Shown here: positions 26,201 to 34,411 of the stretch, one piece after another | Position numbering within the stretch: position 1 is the first letter of the stretch | How the letters are laid out: each line of letters starts with the position of its first letter | DNA from: Methanomassiliicoccaceae archaeon UBA421 | GTDB taxonomy: Archaea > Thermoplasmatota > Thermoplasmata > Methanomassiliicoccales > Methanomethylophilaceae | Direction: 5' to 3' | DNA: 64,000 nucleotides | NCBI GenBank assembly: GCA_002498365.1 | Contig: DAHB01000005.1 | Span: 30,834 to 94,833, forward strand | The notes under the pieces: generated by a model | Databases searched by the model: none | The model's input: the letters and a program-made list of their open reading frames with translations, nothing else | Told to the model about the DNA's origin: nothing | Program-made: the position numbers and the translations under genes

Positions 26201-27008
26201 CGTCGGGGTTATAACCTTCAACGCGGCCCAGAGGGACCTTATAAACGATGTTCTGGACGACGAATGCGTAAAGGACCCCACGTTCGGACGTATAATAAAC
26301 GACGAGATGAGAAGGTTCGACAACGGGGAGGACGTCGGCCTCTTCATAAAGAACATCGAGACCGTGCAGGGCGACGAACGCGACGTTATAATGTTCTCCG
26401 TGGCCTACGCGCCCAACAGCGAAGGCAAGATGATGCAGAGGTTCGGCTGGTTGAACAACCGTGGCGGGGAGAACCGCCTCAACGTGGCCATCAGCCGCGC
26501 CAAGAGGAAGATCCACATCGTCACATCCATCGAACCTGAGGACCTGAAGGTCGAAGAGACCATGAACGCCGGGCCGAAGATATTGAAGAAATACTTGCAG
26601 TACGCGAGAGCTATAAGCGACGGGGACAAACGTATGGCCGACAGCGTCCTACGTTCTTTCAACGACGACCGGTGGAAGGAGGCCCCCATTATCGAATCGG
26701 AGAGCGGGATATCGGACAGGGTCTACAACTCCCTGGTGCGCAAGGGCTACACCGTCGACCGCCATGTGGGGATCGGCGGATACCAGATAGACCTGGCCGT
26801 CAAGCAGAACGGGAACTACATCCTGGGGATCGAGTGCGATAGCCACCTTTACGAGATGTCTCAGTCCACCAGAGAGAGGGACTACCACAGGCAGAAATAT
26901 CTGGAATCGAACGGATGGAGCATCCACAGAGTGTGGACCCCGGGGATGTGGAAGGACCCGGAACGCGAGATCTCGAAGATAGTGAAGGCCATCGAGAACC
27001 GTAACTGA
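23298..27008 (+). CDS. Large SF1 helicase with C-terminal DUF559/Vsr-like nuclease
   Basis: The 1236-residue protein starts with an HRDC-like domain (about 33-80). The SF1 (UPF1-like) helicase core has Walker A G399-PPGTGK-S406, a coiled insertion of about 400 residues, Walker B FDEAS (D823-E824), and late motifs including VQGDERDVIMFS and NRLNVAISRAKR. The last 120 residues form an endonuclease-like domain (YQIDLAV with D1165; GIECDSH with E1179 and D1181; then RQKYLESNGW and RVWT). This helicase-nuclease architecture resembles single-gene antiviral or DNA-processing proteins. No partner gene is adjacent. Confidence 0.85.
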   Translation: MGPNELALALSSLREKIRRDETTEDGRVPEICSDEALREIAYRMPSTPEEIESIHGLGPGFVDEHGGAFLELLERCRSGNGGSSGMGKRTAETLRELEKKLVNINKNNRMLYQGRLGKSVTLDLTGIIGPEFSDVLFGNKRSVRLCDSAADPGQIKIYRALNDMIREVNRSSRDTGQYDLFIAYPFVQGRMPGEDFDIRAPLALFPVRLDRDSRYVTLTVDRDRDPVFNGTLVLAYIKFAGENRPMPNLAIEDCNAEDFFRRILDFYSGQGISMEPCEGAPVLFKEYRSGEFPKYLPGDLKMIPNLVLGRYSSYSSSIQLDFDRIIESGDINEVLDDLITDLGPGDFYDEGKAPLSGVQIKEKGLEASEKDLLYVNPLNSAQENVLTGIQKNKELVIQGPPGTGKSQVITGLIVSEIMRGGNVLMVSEKKTALDVVYSRLGTLSKYCVMVDDAADKEEFYSQIRRILTPSPQRRGANLDEVSDAVDRDVEILSGIASRMYEPDSFGIAPHKLYSMDRWLDLADRHQYEEYKELRDGVPTKILSLAYPEVKRLHKMFSDPTTLRGFREYHECVARNPWIKDMKPDLSEYDIGEIKVMLSGFIDSVKAWRSKNAISRSMGRKRVEQEAENILARGFGPYDEKMLQNLVDDPEKILVALDDYNMFSERGTSYNRMTDNERTYGNTLMNLTASMKYQPQQCNDQILKYVLNERLQRFDAENKDLMQHIQDFDRIVSDMDSKIREKMDMSKSSAEQKFQECLGNVIESKRRGDIARIAESKRKWNINKFVERYNYELFRGVRVWLMTPDAVSEVLPLRIGLFDLVIFDEASQMYVERGIPAIYRAKKVVIAGDHKQLRPSSLGFGRIDNDESAEEDAAALEEESLLDLARARYDSILLNFHYRSRYEELIAFSNYAFYGGRLYVSPNISEPSKPPIEVHRVNGIWDDTRNMAEARKIIDLLREFFMNRRNNETVGVITFNAAQRDLINDVLDDECVKDPTFGRIINDEMRRFDNGEDVGLFIKNIETVQGDERDVIMFSVAYAPNSEGKMMQRFGWLNNRGGENRLNVAISRAKRKIHIVTSIEPEDLKVEETMNAGPKILKKYLQYARAISDGDKRMADSVLRSFNDDRWKEAPIIESESGISDRVYNSLVRKGYTVDRHVGIGGYQIDLAVKQNGNYILGIECDSHLYEMSQSTRERDYHRQKYLESNGWSIHRVWTPGMWKDPEREISKIVKAIENRN

Positions 27009-27039
27009 ATTTCAAATACTTCGAATCCGATGCACGACC

Positions 27040-27261
27040 ATGGCTAGGACCATCCTTAAGATCCAGGGCATGACCTGTGAAATGTGCTCCAAGAAGGCAG
27101 AGGAATCCCTCAGGGCCGTAAGGGGAGTGTCCGAAGTGTCCATAGACCTGAAAAAGGGATTGGCCACTGTCGTTCACGGGGAGGTTGCAGAAAAAGACCT
27201 CGTCAGGGCCGTGGTGGACGCGGGGTACAGAGCGGAGGTGAGGCGCGGTCTCTTCGGTTGA
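27040..27261 (+). CDS. Heavy-metal-associated (HMA) domain protein, CopZ-like
   Basis: The 73-residue protein is one complete HMA domain with GMTCEMC metal ligands, a ferredoxin-like strand order and the closing AGYRAEV segment. Alone it would be a cytosolic copper chaperone. It ends with TGA at 27259-27261, and coding-quality sequence of a second HMA domain continues at once in the +1 frame into the copper ATPase. It may therefore be the first domain of a split or recoded CopA. Confidence 0.82.
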   Translation: MARTILKIQGMTCEMCSKKAEESLRAVRGVSEVSIDLKKGLATVVHGEVAEKDLVRAVVDAGYRAEVRRGLFG

Positions 27262-27295
27262 GGACCGTGAGAGGACGACCCTTCGCATCGCCGGA

Positions 27296-29488
27296 ATGTC
27301 CTGTTCCGCATGCGCAGGGAGGATCGAGAGATCGTTGCAGTCCGCTCACGGGGTTTATGATGTGGCGGTAAACTTCGGGAACAGCGTAGCCGCCGTCAGT
27401 TTCGACCCATCGAAAACGGACAAGTGCGAGCTGATAAGGATTATAGAAAAAGCAGGATATTCCACCATCGAAGGCGACCCGGAAACCATTGCCAGGGCCG
27501 AAGCGGAAGAATCACGGCGAATGAAACGCGACCTTATGGTCGCAGTGCTGTTCACGGTCCCGCTGTTTCTTTTGGCCATGGCGGACATGTTCGCCGGGAT
27601 TCCTTGGCTTTCCGATGAACGGCCCCTGCTGGCTATGATAGAGCTGTTGATCTGCGTACCGGTGATATACGCCGGAAGGAGGTTCTACATACGCGGATTC
27701 CCCGCCCTTTTTGCGGGAAATCCTTCGATGGACTCCCTTGTTGCGCTCGGTACTTCGGCATCCTTCCTCTATGCACTATGGAATACGGCGATGCTTCTTA
27801 TCGGCCAGCCTGCGGACGGCCTCACCTATGAGTCGGCCGCGATGATAATCACCCTCGTTTCGGTCGGAAAGTATTTAGAGGCCCGTTCCAAGATCAAGAC
27901 GGACTCCGCCGTAAGGGCCCTGATGAAGCTCCAGCCGGACACCGCGACCGTGATAAGGGAAGGGGTGGAAATCGAGGTGCCCATTTCGGAAGTCGTTAAG
28001 GGAGATAGACTCTCGGTTAAACCGGGAGACCGAATACCTGCAGACGGAAAAATCATATCTGGTACATCATCTGTAAATGAATCTATGCTTACCGGAGAAA
28101 GCATGCCTTCCCCCAAAACCGAAGGGGACGACGTCTTTGCCGGCACGGTAAACGGAACAGGAGGCTTCCTGATGGAGGCCTTCGGCACCGGAAGTGACAC
28201 CGTGCTCCATCAGATAATCTCCATGATAGAGACGGCACAGGGCACGAAGGCGCCCGTTGCCAGGATCGCCGACCGCGTCGCCGGCGTATTCGTTCCTGTG
28301 GTAATAATCACCGCAGTTGCCGCTTGTGCGGTCTGGATCTTATCAGGTGAGTCGCTGGGATTCTCGCTCACGGTGCTCATTTCCGTGCTTGTTATATCGT
28401 GTCCCTGCGCCCTGGGGCTGGCTACCCCCATGGCCATAACCGTGGGGACCGGCATGGCTGCGGACAGGGGGATCCTTTTTAAGAACGCCTCTGCCCTCGA
28501 GAGGGCCGCGGACATCGACACCGTAGTCCTTGACAAGACCGGCACGATCACCATGGGTTCACCGGAGGTGACGGGAGCAGTGTCCAGGAAGGACAGGGGC
28601 AGGCTGATCGCCATGGCCGCCTCCGTTGAAAGCGGTTCGGAGCATCCTATCGCTTCCGCCGTGGTCTCCTATGCCGGGAAGGAGGGCATAACCATACCCG
28701 GCCACAGCGGCTTCTCCTCCGTCACCGGAGGAGGCGCCAGAGGGACCGTTGAAGGAAAGGAGGTGGTCATCGGGAGCCCAAAGCTTATGGCCGAGATCGG
28801 CTGCGACATATCGGAATACCGCGACGATGCGGAATCGTTCGCTTCCCGGGCGATGACGTTCTTCTACGTTTCGGAAGACGGAGCGCCTCTGGGGATCATC
28901 GCGGTATCCGACCCCGTCAGGCCAGAATCCGGGTTCGCGGTGTCGCGCATAAAGGCCAACGGAGCAGAGGTCATCATGGTCACCGGAGACAACAAGGCCA
29001 CCGCCGATGCAGTCGCCAGGGAAGTCGGCATAGATAGGGTCGTCTCCGATGCCGCACCGGGAGACAAGCTGGAGGTGGTGAAGGAGCTTCAGACCGAGGG
29101 AAGATACGTGGCTGTCGCGGGCGACGGCATCAACGACGCGCCTGCTCTGGCACAGTCGGACCTTGGCCTTGCGGTCCGCAACGGGACCGATATAGCGATG
29201 GATTCTGCGGACGTGGTGATGATGACCGACGACATAAGGTCCATCCCGGCCTCGATGGAGCTGGGGAAGGCGACCATGAAGAACGTCAAGCAGAACCTCT
29301 TCCTGGCCTTCATCTACAATCTGGTGGCCATACCGGTCGCCGCAGGCGCCCTCTTTCTGTTCGGGATCGGCGAAGTCTCCATGATGCCTATGATCTCCGC
29401 GGCGGCCATGTCCGCATCCTCTCTCCTAGTGGTCACCAACGCGCTGAGGCTCAGGGGATATGCTCCCGAGAGCCTTTCACCAGCTTGA
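27296..29488 (+). CDS. copA: Copper-translocating P1B-type ATPase
   Basis: From the first ATG the protein is 730 residues. It has an HMA motif GMSCSACAGRIE at the very start, the TGES actuator loop, transmembrane CPC in SCPCALGLATP, phosphorylation motif DKTGT, SEHP in the nucleotide domain and GDGINDAPALAQSD. It exports Cu(I). The first beta strand of its HMA domain (RTTLRIA) is encoded upstream of the ATG in the same frame, back to 27242, but that stretch has no ATG, GTG or TTG. The true N terminus is therefore unresolved. The 3' end overlaps the convergent dph6 by 38 bp. Confidence 0.92.
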   Translation: MSCSACAGRIERSLQSAHGVYDVAVNFGNSVAAVSFDPSKTDKCELIRIIEKAGYSTIEGDPETIARAEAEESRRMKRDLMVAVLFTVPLFLLAMADMFAGIPWLSDERPLLAMIELLICVPVIYAGRRFYIRGFPALFAGNPSMDSLVALGTSASFLYALWNTAMLLIGQPADGLTYESAAMIITLVSVGKYLEARSKIKTDSAVRALMKLQPDTATVIREGVEIEVPISEVVKGDRLSVKPGDRIPADGKIISGTSSVNESMLTGESMPSPKTEGDDVFAGTVNGTGGFLMEAFGTGSDTVLHQIISMIETAQGTKAPVARIADRVAGVFVPVVIITAVAACAVWILSGESLGFSLTVLISVLVISCPCALGLATPMAITVGTGMAADRGILFKNASALERAADIDTVVLDKTGTITMGSPEVTGAVSRKDRGRLIAMAASVESGSEHPIASAVVSYAGKEGITIPGHSGFSSVTGGGARGTVEGKEVVIGSPKLMAEIGCDISEYRDDAESFASRAMTFFYVSEDGAPLGIIAVSDPVRPESGFAVSRIKANGAEVIMVTGDNKATADAVAREVGIDRVVSDAAPGDKLEVVKELQTEGRYVAVAGDGINDAPALAQSDLGLAVRNGTDIAMDSADVVMMTDDIRSIPASMELGKATMKNVKQNLFLAFIYNLVAIPVAAGALFLFGIGEVSMMPMISAAAMSASSLLVVTNALRLRGYAPESLSPA

Positions 29489-30134
29489 TCACGTTGAGAG
29501 TGCCGGAGCTTCGGCCGACGGCCGCGTTGGTTTCTGCGATCTCCAGAGGATACGCGTGCATCGGCGAGTCCGTGACGAGTGTCTCGTATTCTCCCCCCTC
29601 GCCGATGACGCTGACACCATGTTTCCGGTTCAGCGCCTCCAGGTCGCGGATTGCCTCCTCGTCAATCTCCCTGCCCAGCCACTCGGGCCCGAACCCTTCG
29701 GCGTAATAGCCGATCACCACGGCCCTTATTCCGGAGGAGACGATCTCACGGAGCATCATGCTCTGGTCCTTCCTCCACATCGGCGAGAACACCGTCAGGC
29801 CCAGCTCTCCGCACACGCGGTTTACCCTGTCCCACTGGTAATCCGACCATACCGCGCCGACCACGACCCCGTCGATGTCAAGGCCTGAGAGGGCTGCCCT
29901 GAGCCCTGCCATGTCCCCTTCCTCCGTTCCGTCGGTCGAGCCGGCGATATGCTGCCTGTCCATCGCCTCCGCCATGGCCGGGACGTTCCCTATGTTGGGA
30001 ACATGGAATATCCAAGACATGCCGCTCAGAGGACTGATGCTCACCAGGTACGGCACCTCGTATCCGGACTGGAGCATGGCGTACATGGAGAACGCAGAAT
30101 CCTTTCCGCCGGAGAAGAGGGAGGCTAGACGCAT
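29451..30134 (-). CDS. dph6: Diphthine-ammonia ligase (Dph6-like PP-loop ATPase)
   Basis: The 227-residue protein opens with the PP-loop SGGKDSAFSMY and contains the family segments VVVGAVWSDYQ and EGGEYETLVTDSP. It would perform the last step of diphthamide formation on elongation factor 2. The length is normal for the archaeal single-domain form. It is convergent with copA and slightly overlaps it. Confidence 0.9.
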   Translation of the reverse strand: MRLASLFSGGKDSAFSMYAMLQSGYEVPYLVSISPLSGMSWIFHVPNIGNVPAMAEAMDRQHIAGSTDGTEEGDMAGLRAALSGLDIDGVVVGAVWSDYQWDRVNRVCGELGLTVFSPMWRKDQSMMLREIVSSGIRAVVIGYYAEGFGPEWLGREIDEEAIRDLEALNRKHGVSVIGEGGEYETLVTDSPMHAYPLEIAETNAAVGRSSGTLNVIKLVKGSREHIP

Positions 30135-30182
30135 GCGACTGCTAGGCGCTCAGGTTAAATTAACATATCTCCATGCGCGGGC

Positions 30183-30890
30183 ATGAAAGTAGCAGAAATC
30201 ACGCGAGACATGTTCGCCGAAGCCGTCAAAAAGAACCCTGTGGCGGTCTTCGTGATAGGCGCGACGGAGGCCCACGGGCCCCACCTTCCCCTCAACAGCG
30301 ACACGGTCCAGCCGATGTGGGTCGCCGAGGAGCTCGACCGCAGGTTCGACAACCTTCTGGTCCTGCCGCCCATGAACTTCGGGGTCCACTCATCCACCAG
30401 GAACATGCCCGGAACAGTGGCTATATCCTTCGACACGATGAGGTCTGTGACCTATGATGTGCTTACGTCTCTTTTCGAAAAGGGGGTCAGAAAATTCCTC
30501 GTCATGACCGGACATGCAGGGAGCGCCCATATGACGGCTTGTTCGGAGGCATGCAAGCGCTTCGTTAAAGAGACGGGAAGCAAAGTGATATTCCTCACAG
30601 ACTACGACGTGGCCGAAGAACACCCCAGCGTCCGCGGCATCAAAGGCGACGGGCACGCCGGCCTCCTGGAGACCTCCCGCGTCATGGCGGTCTGTCCGGA
30701 ACTTGTCGGTAAGGAACGCCCGATAGGATTATACTCGGACCACGGTTTCCTGGTCCTCGCCAATGCGGAGGTGTGCTTCCCTGAGGGGCTGGCGGGCGAC
30801 ACGACGAACGCGTCTGCGGAGCTCGGGGATGCTGTCAACCGCTATGTTGCGGATAAAATCGAAGAGATGATCAGAAATGACCTTGTCTGA
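30183..30890 (+). CDS. Creatininase-family amidohydrolase, possibly ArfB
   Basis: The 235-residue protein has the creatininase metal motifs EAHGPHLPLNSD, GHAGSAH and DGHAGLLETS. In methanogens one branch of this family is ArfB, the formamide hydrolase of riboflavin/F420 precursor synthesis (MJ0116 type), and size and archaeal context fit. Creatinine-type amidohydrolases and MftE-like peptidases share the fold, so the exact substrate is inferred. The 3' end overlaps rpiA by 14 bases. Confidence 0.78.
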   Translation: MKVAEITRDMFAEAVKKNPVAVFVIGATEAHGPHLPLNSDTVQPMWVAEELDRRFDNLLVLPPMNFGVHSSTRNMPGTVAISFDTMRSVTYDVLTSLFEKGVRKFLVMTGHAGSAHMTACSEACKRFVKETGSKVIFLTDYDVAEEHPSVRGIKGDGHAGLLETSRVMAVCPELVGKERPIGLYSDHGFLVLANAEVCFPEGLAGDTTNASAELGDAVNRYVADKIEEMIRNDLV

Positions 30891-31575
30891 AAGCGATGTG
30901 ATGAAGAAGGCCGCGGCCGAGAAGGCGGCCGACGAGTACATCAAAGACGGCATGACGGTGGGGCTCGGAACGGGCTCCACGGCGTTCTTCGCCATAAAGA
31001 GGATAGGCGAGAGGGTGACCGAGGAAAAGCTCTCCCTGAGCTGCGTGTCCACTTCCGAGAAGAGCGCACAGCTCGGCAGGTCCTTCGGACTGAACGTGGT
31101 TCCCTTCGAAGGCACCGGCCCGATAGACGTCACCATCGACGGTGCGGACGAGATCGATCCCCGGCTCCAGCTCATCAAAGGGCTTGGGGGCGCCCTGCTG
31201 ATGGAGAAGATCATCGCCGCGGCCACTGAGACCGAGGTAATAATCGCCGACAGCTCTAAGCTAGTGGATGTGCTGGGCACGACCTCCCCGCTTCCGGTGG
31301 AGGTGCTCCGCTTCGGGTACGAGCGCACCAAATACGCACTTGAAAAACAGGGCTGCAAGGCAACCCTCAGGACCAAGGACGGCGAGATATTCATCACCGA
31401 CGGGGGGAACTACATCTACGACTGCGACTTCGGCCCCATCGAACGCCCATTCTTCCTGGAGTCCCGCCTGAACATAATCCCCGGCGTTATAGAGAACGGG
31501 CTTTTCCTGAACACCGCCTCAGTGGCGATCGTAGCGAGAGGACCGGACGAAGTGGATACCCTCAGACGAACCTGA
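30877..31575 (+). CDS. rpiA: Ribose-5-phosphate isomerase A
   Basis: The 232-residue enzyme interconverts ribose- and ribulose-5-phosphate. GLGTGSTAFFAIKRIGE, DVTIDGADEID (catalytic Asp), KGLGGALLMEKI and the C-terminal SRLNIIPGVIENGLF segment are all present. Its coupling to the preceding creatininase-family gene fits a nucleotide or ribose-5-phosphate supply unit. The 3' end overlaps the convergent regulator gene. Confidence 0.95.
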   Translation: MTLSESDVMKKAAAEKAADEYIKDGMTVGLGTGSTAFFAIKRIGERVTEEKLSLSCVSTSEKSAQLGRSFGLNVVPFEGTGPIDVTIDGADEIDPRLQLIKGLGGALLMEKIIAAATETEVIIADSSKLVDVLGTTSPLPVEVLRFGYERTKYALEKQGCKATLRTKDGEIFITDGGNYIYDCDFGPIERPFFLESRLNIIPGVIENGLFLNTASVAIVARGPDEVDTLRRT

Positions 31576-31909
31576 GGTGCCTCAGCCCTTCCTCGATCTC
31601 CGATATCCTGTTCCGTGCCATCCTCTCGATCTCGTCCGCGATCGTGTCGAAAGCTTTGGACAGCCTGTACTTGTGCCTGGGCCTCCCCTTGGTGTCGGAC
31701 CGCATCTGCTCTGTCGCGAGCCATCCCAGCCCGTCAAGGTCCTTTATGGCCGCCGAGACGCTGGGCTGTCCGATCCCGAGCGCGGATTCCAGATCGTCGG
31801 ACGTAGCCTCGCCGTGACAGGCCATATAGATGAGGACCTTGGCGCTGTTGCGACGCATGTTGAGGGCCACCAGCAGACTCTCGGCGGGACCTCCGTCTTC
31901 TCCGGACAT
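31562..31909 (-). CDS. Winged-helix transcriptional regulator
   Basis: The 115-residue protein has a helix-turn-helix region (TSDDLESALGIGQPSVSAAIKDLDGLGWL) and a basic wing (DTKGRPRHKYRLSKAF), like MarR/TrmB-type archaeal regulators. There is a short C-terminal helix for dimerisation and no ligand domain. The ATG lies about 25 nt after an AT-rich TATA (TTAATATATG), so it is probably leaderless. Targets are unknown. Confidence 0.8.
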   Translation of the reverse strand: MSGEDGGPAESLLVALNMRRNSAKVLIYMACHGEATSDDLESALGIGQPSVSAAIKDLDGLGWLATEQMRSDTKGRPRHKYRLSKAFDTIADEIERMARNRISEIEEGLRHLRFV

Positions 31910-32145
31910 ATACTTTTTATCGGGATTTGCGCATATATTAATGTTTGCACTGCTTTATATTTAGATGGATATAACTGACAGCGACATACATCCAATAGAC
32001 CGCGGAAGGACGGAAAGTTCGTCTTTATTATACTGATATTGCGATATTATGATATACGAGGAAGGCAGTGGTCCCCCTTGTATTTCTGGATAAGCTGTTT
32101 TACCTGACGTTATACTCGCGTAATAGTATAGGCCGAAGGGTGAGC

Positions 32146-32156
32146 TTATTTATATG
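32146..32156 (+). promoter_or_regulatory. TATA box for the eL42-eS27-aIF2 operon
   Basis: TTATTTATATG lies about 55 bp before the eL42 start, and GAGGTGA sits seven to eight bases before ATG 32204. The 31910-32145 stretch upstream is AT-rich with several GATATT-type near-palindromes but no gene. Confidence 0.45.
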
Positions 32157-32203
32157 TCCTCGATATTAGCACGTTCCGTCCCAACAGACGAGGTGACTTG
32201 ATA

Positions 32204-32482
32204 ATGAAAATGCCCAGGGCTATCAAGACTTACTGTCCTTTCTGCAAGACCCACACCATGCACGACGTGGAGAGGGTCAAGAAGAAAAAGGCCAGTGAGC
32301 TCAAATGGGGTCAGAGGAGATTCAGAGAAGTAACATCCGGTTACGGAGGTTTCCCCAGGCCTAAACCAGAAGGAAGAGAAAAACCGACCAAGAGAGTGAA
32401 CATCCGTTACAGATGCACCACGTGCAAGAAGGCACACCTCACAAGCTGCATCAGAGCCAAGAAGTTCGAACTTACGGAGTGA
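32204..32482 (+). CDS. rpl44e: 50S ribosomal protein eL42 (L44e)
   Basis: The 92-residue basic protein begins MKMPRAIKTYCPFCKTHT and has the second Cys pair CTTCKKAH, the archaeal L44e zinc ribbon that contacts the E-site tRNA. ATG 32204 is chosen over an in-frame TTG at 32198 because it has the right ribosome-site spacing and the family N terminus. It leads the eS27, aIF2-alpha, nop10, PAC2 operon. Confidence 0.96.
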   Translation: MKMPRAIKTYCPFCKTHTMHDVERVKKKKASELKWGQRRFREVTSGYGGFPRPKPEGREKPTKRVNIRYRCTTCKKAHLTSCIRAKKFELTE

Positions 32483-32486
32483 TTTC

Positions 32487-32654
32487 ATGACCGGTGATTT
32501 TGTTAAAATTAAATGTCCGGACTGCGGAAACGAGCAGATCGCCTTCAGAAGGGCCGCCACCGAGGTCAAGTGCCTCGTTTGCGGATCCACCCTTATCGTC
32601 CCCAAAGGAGGGGTCGGTAAGATCAACGGCGAAGTGCTCGAGGTGGTCGGCTGA
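32487..32654 (+). CDS. rps27e: 30S ribosomal protein eS27
   Basis: The 55-residue protein has the zinc ribbon CPDC (10-13) and CLVC (29-32) and the GGVGKINGEVLEVVG C terminus typical of short archaeal S27e. Its TGA overlaps the ATG of the aIF2-alpha gene, so the two are translationally coupled. Confidence 0.95.
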   Translation: MTGDFVKIKCPDCGNEQIAFRRAATEVKCLVCGSTLIVPKGGVGKINGEVLEVVG

Positions 32655-33436
32655 TGTCGAGGGCCAAAGGCTTTCCCGAATACGGCGAGTTAGTAGTCTG
32701 CACCGTGACGAACGTAAAGAACTTCGGTGCTTTCGTAACTCTTGACGAATACGACGACAAGGAAGGATTCGTCCACATTAGGGATGTTGCCACTGGCTGG
32801 GTCAAATACATCAGAGACTACATAAGAGAAGGTCAAAAGATCGTCTGCAAGGTCCTGGGCGTGGACTCCAAGAAGGGTCAGATAGACCTTTCGCTCAAAT
32901 CGGTGAACGAACACCAGAAAAGAGAAAAGATCCAGTTTTGGAAGAATGATAAAAAGGCCGAGAAGCTCGTCGAGATAATCGCCGAGCGCATGTCGATAAC
33001 CGAGGACGAGGCCTACCACATGTTCGTCGACGAACTTGTGGAAACTTACGAAACGCTTTATGGCGCGTTCGAGTCCGTCGTCGCCGACCCCGAAGGATTC
33101 CTGGAGGACTTTTCCGGGGAGTGGGTCGAGACGTTCATCGAGGTCGCCAAAGAGAACGTGGCCGTATCGTCCGTCGAGATAGACGGCACGCTGGTTATGA
33201 CGTCCGCCGCCCCTAACGGAGTGGTGCTTATCAGGAACGCTCTCGAAGCCGGACTTGCGGCGGGAGAGGGTAACAACGTGGGAATCAGCTGCATCGGCTG
33301 TCCAAAGTACAGGATACTCGTCAAAGCGGGAGACTACAAAGAGGCCGAGGAGATAATGAAAAACGTATCCGCGGCAGCTATGGACCACCTCGTGGCTGCA
33401 GGCGGCTCCGCGACCCTCAAACGCGAAAGCAAGTGA
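32654..33436 (+). CDS. Translation initiation factor aIF2 subunit alpha
   Basis: The 260-residue protein has an N-terminal S1 domain (GELVVCTVTNVKNFGAFVTLDEY through GQIDLSLK), a helical middle domain and a C-terminal alpha-beta domain ending near AAGGSATLKRE. It works with the beta and gamma subunits to deliver Met-tRNAi. Gene order eL42-eS27-aIF2alpha-Nop10 is a well-known archaeal cluster. Confidence 0.95.
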   Translation: MSRAKGFPEYGELVVCTVTNVKNFGAFVTLDEYDDKEGFVHIRDVATGWVKYIRDYIREGQKIVCKVLGVDSKKGQIDLSLKSVNEHQKREKIQFWKNDKKAEKLVEIIAERMSITEDEAYHMFVDELVETYETLYGAFESVVADPEGFLEDFSGEWVETFIEVAKENVAVSSVEIDGTLVMTSAAPNGVVLIRNALEAGLAAGEGNNVGISCIGCPKYRILVKAGDYKEAEEIMKNVSAAAMDHLVAAGGSATLKRESK

Positions 33437-33441
33437 AGGAC

Positions 33442-33630
33442 ATGGACGGCAAGATAAAGCGTTGCGGCGCATGCGGAAGGTACACGTTCAGAGAAGAGTG
33501 CCCTGCCTGCAAGGGTCGCACGTCCACACCCATTCCCCCTAAATATTCTCCGGACGACCGTTACGGTGCATACCGCCGCAAAGCCATAGAAGAGGAGTAC
33601 GGAGAAAATGGAAAGTATCATAAGGTATGA
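33442..33630 (+). CDS. nop10: H/ACA RNP protein Nop10
   Basis: The 62-residue protein has the zinc-binding KRCGACGRYTFREECPACKG segment and the PPKYSPDDRYGAYRRK tail that wraps Cbf5. It is part of the box H/ACA pseudouridylation complex. ATG 33442 is preferred over GTG 33433, which overlaps the aIF2-alpha stop; AAGGA lies just upstream of the ATG. It overlaps PAC2 by 23 bp. Confidence 0.94.
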   Translation: MDGKIKRCGACGRYTFREECPACKGRTSTPIPPKYSPDDRYGAYRRKAIEEEYGENGKYHKV

Positions 33631-34354
33631 TTCCAAGCCTGAACTGGACAGACCGATGGTGATCGAAGGGCTTCCCGGCATCGGCAACGTGGGAAAGATC
33701 GCGGCAGATTATCTCGCCACGGCCCTGGGCGCCGAGAGGTTCGCCTGCCTGTATTCTCCGGATTTCCCTCCCCAGGTGAGCGTGGACTCGGAGAGCGTCG
33801 CGGACTTCGCCAGGAACGAGCTCTGGTCCGCGAAGGCCGGGGACCGGGACATCATCTTTATCAGCGGCAACTATCAGGGGTCCACTCCTGAAGGCCAGTT
33901 CCTGATATGCAGCGACATCATGGAGGTCCTGATCGGATACGACCCCTCCGAGATCGTCACGCTCGGAGGCTACGGCACCGGCGGGATCGTCGAATCTCCG
34001 AGGGTGCTCGGCGCTGTGTCCAGAAAAGAGGTCAGACCCGCCTATGAGGCCCTTGGCGTCGTTTTCGAACCCGGAGAGCCCAAAGGAGGGATCGTAGGCG
34101 CCAGCGCCATGTTCCTGGCCCTCGGTCAGATCTATGGCATCGATTCCATATGCCTCATGGGCGAGACTCCCGGATACTTCATAGACCACAAGAGCGCCGG
34201 AGCGGTGATGGCCATCCTGGTGAAGAAGCTCGGCGTCGAAGTGGATACCAAGGAGCTCGACACGCATTCGGCCATGATAGACGAGTTGAACCAGAAGGTC
34301 AGAGAGCTCGAAAACAGCCGTAGCTCCTGCGAAGACCTGAACTATTTCGGTTGA
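33608..34354 (+). CDS. PAC2-family protein (proteasome assembly chaperone-like)
   Basis: The 248-residue protein has the family blocks EGLPGIGNVGKIAADYL and GGYGTGGIVE near residue 125, then GASAMFLALGQIYGI and ETPGYFIDHKSAGAVM, and ends in a short coiled coil. Eukaryotic PAC2 assists 20S assembly. The archaeal role is unproven, though it co-occurs with aIF2-alpha and Nop10 as here. Confidence 0.88.
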   Translation: MESIIRYDSKPELDRPMVIEGLPGIGNVGKIAADYLATALGAERFACLYSPDFPPQVSVDSESVADFARNELWSAKAGDRDIIFISGNYQGSTPEGQFLICSDIMEVLIGYDPSEIVTLGGYGTGGIVESPRVLGAVSRKEVRPAYEALGVVFEPGEPKGGIVGASAMFLALGQIYGIDSICLMGETPGYFIDHKSAGAVMAILVKKLGVEVDTKELDTHSAMIDELNQKVRELENSRSSCEDLNYFG

Positions 34355-34411
34355 ATACCGGCCGTCCGAACCCAAATGGTTTTAAGTAATGTGCATATAA
34401 TCCCCAAACGT

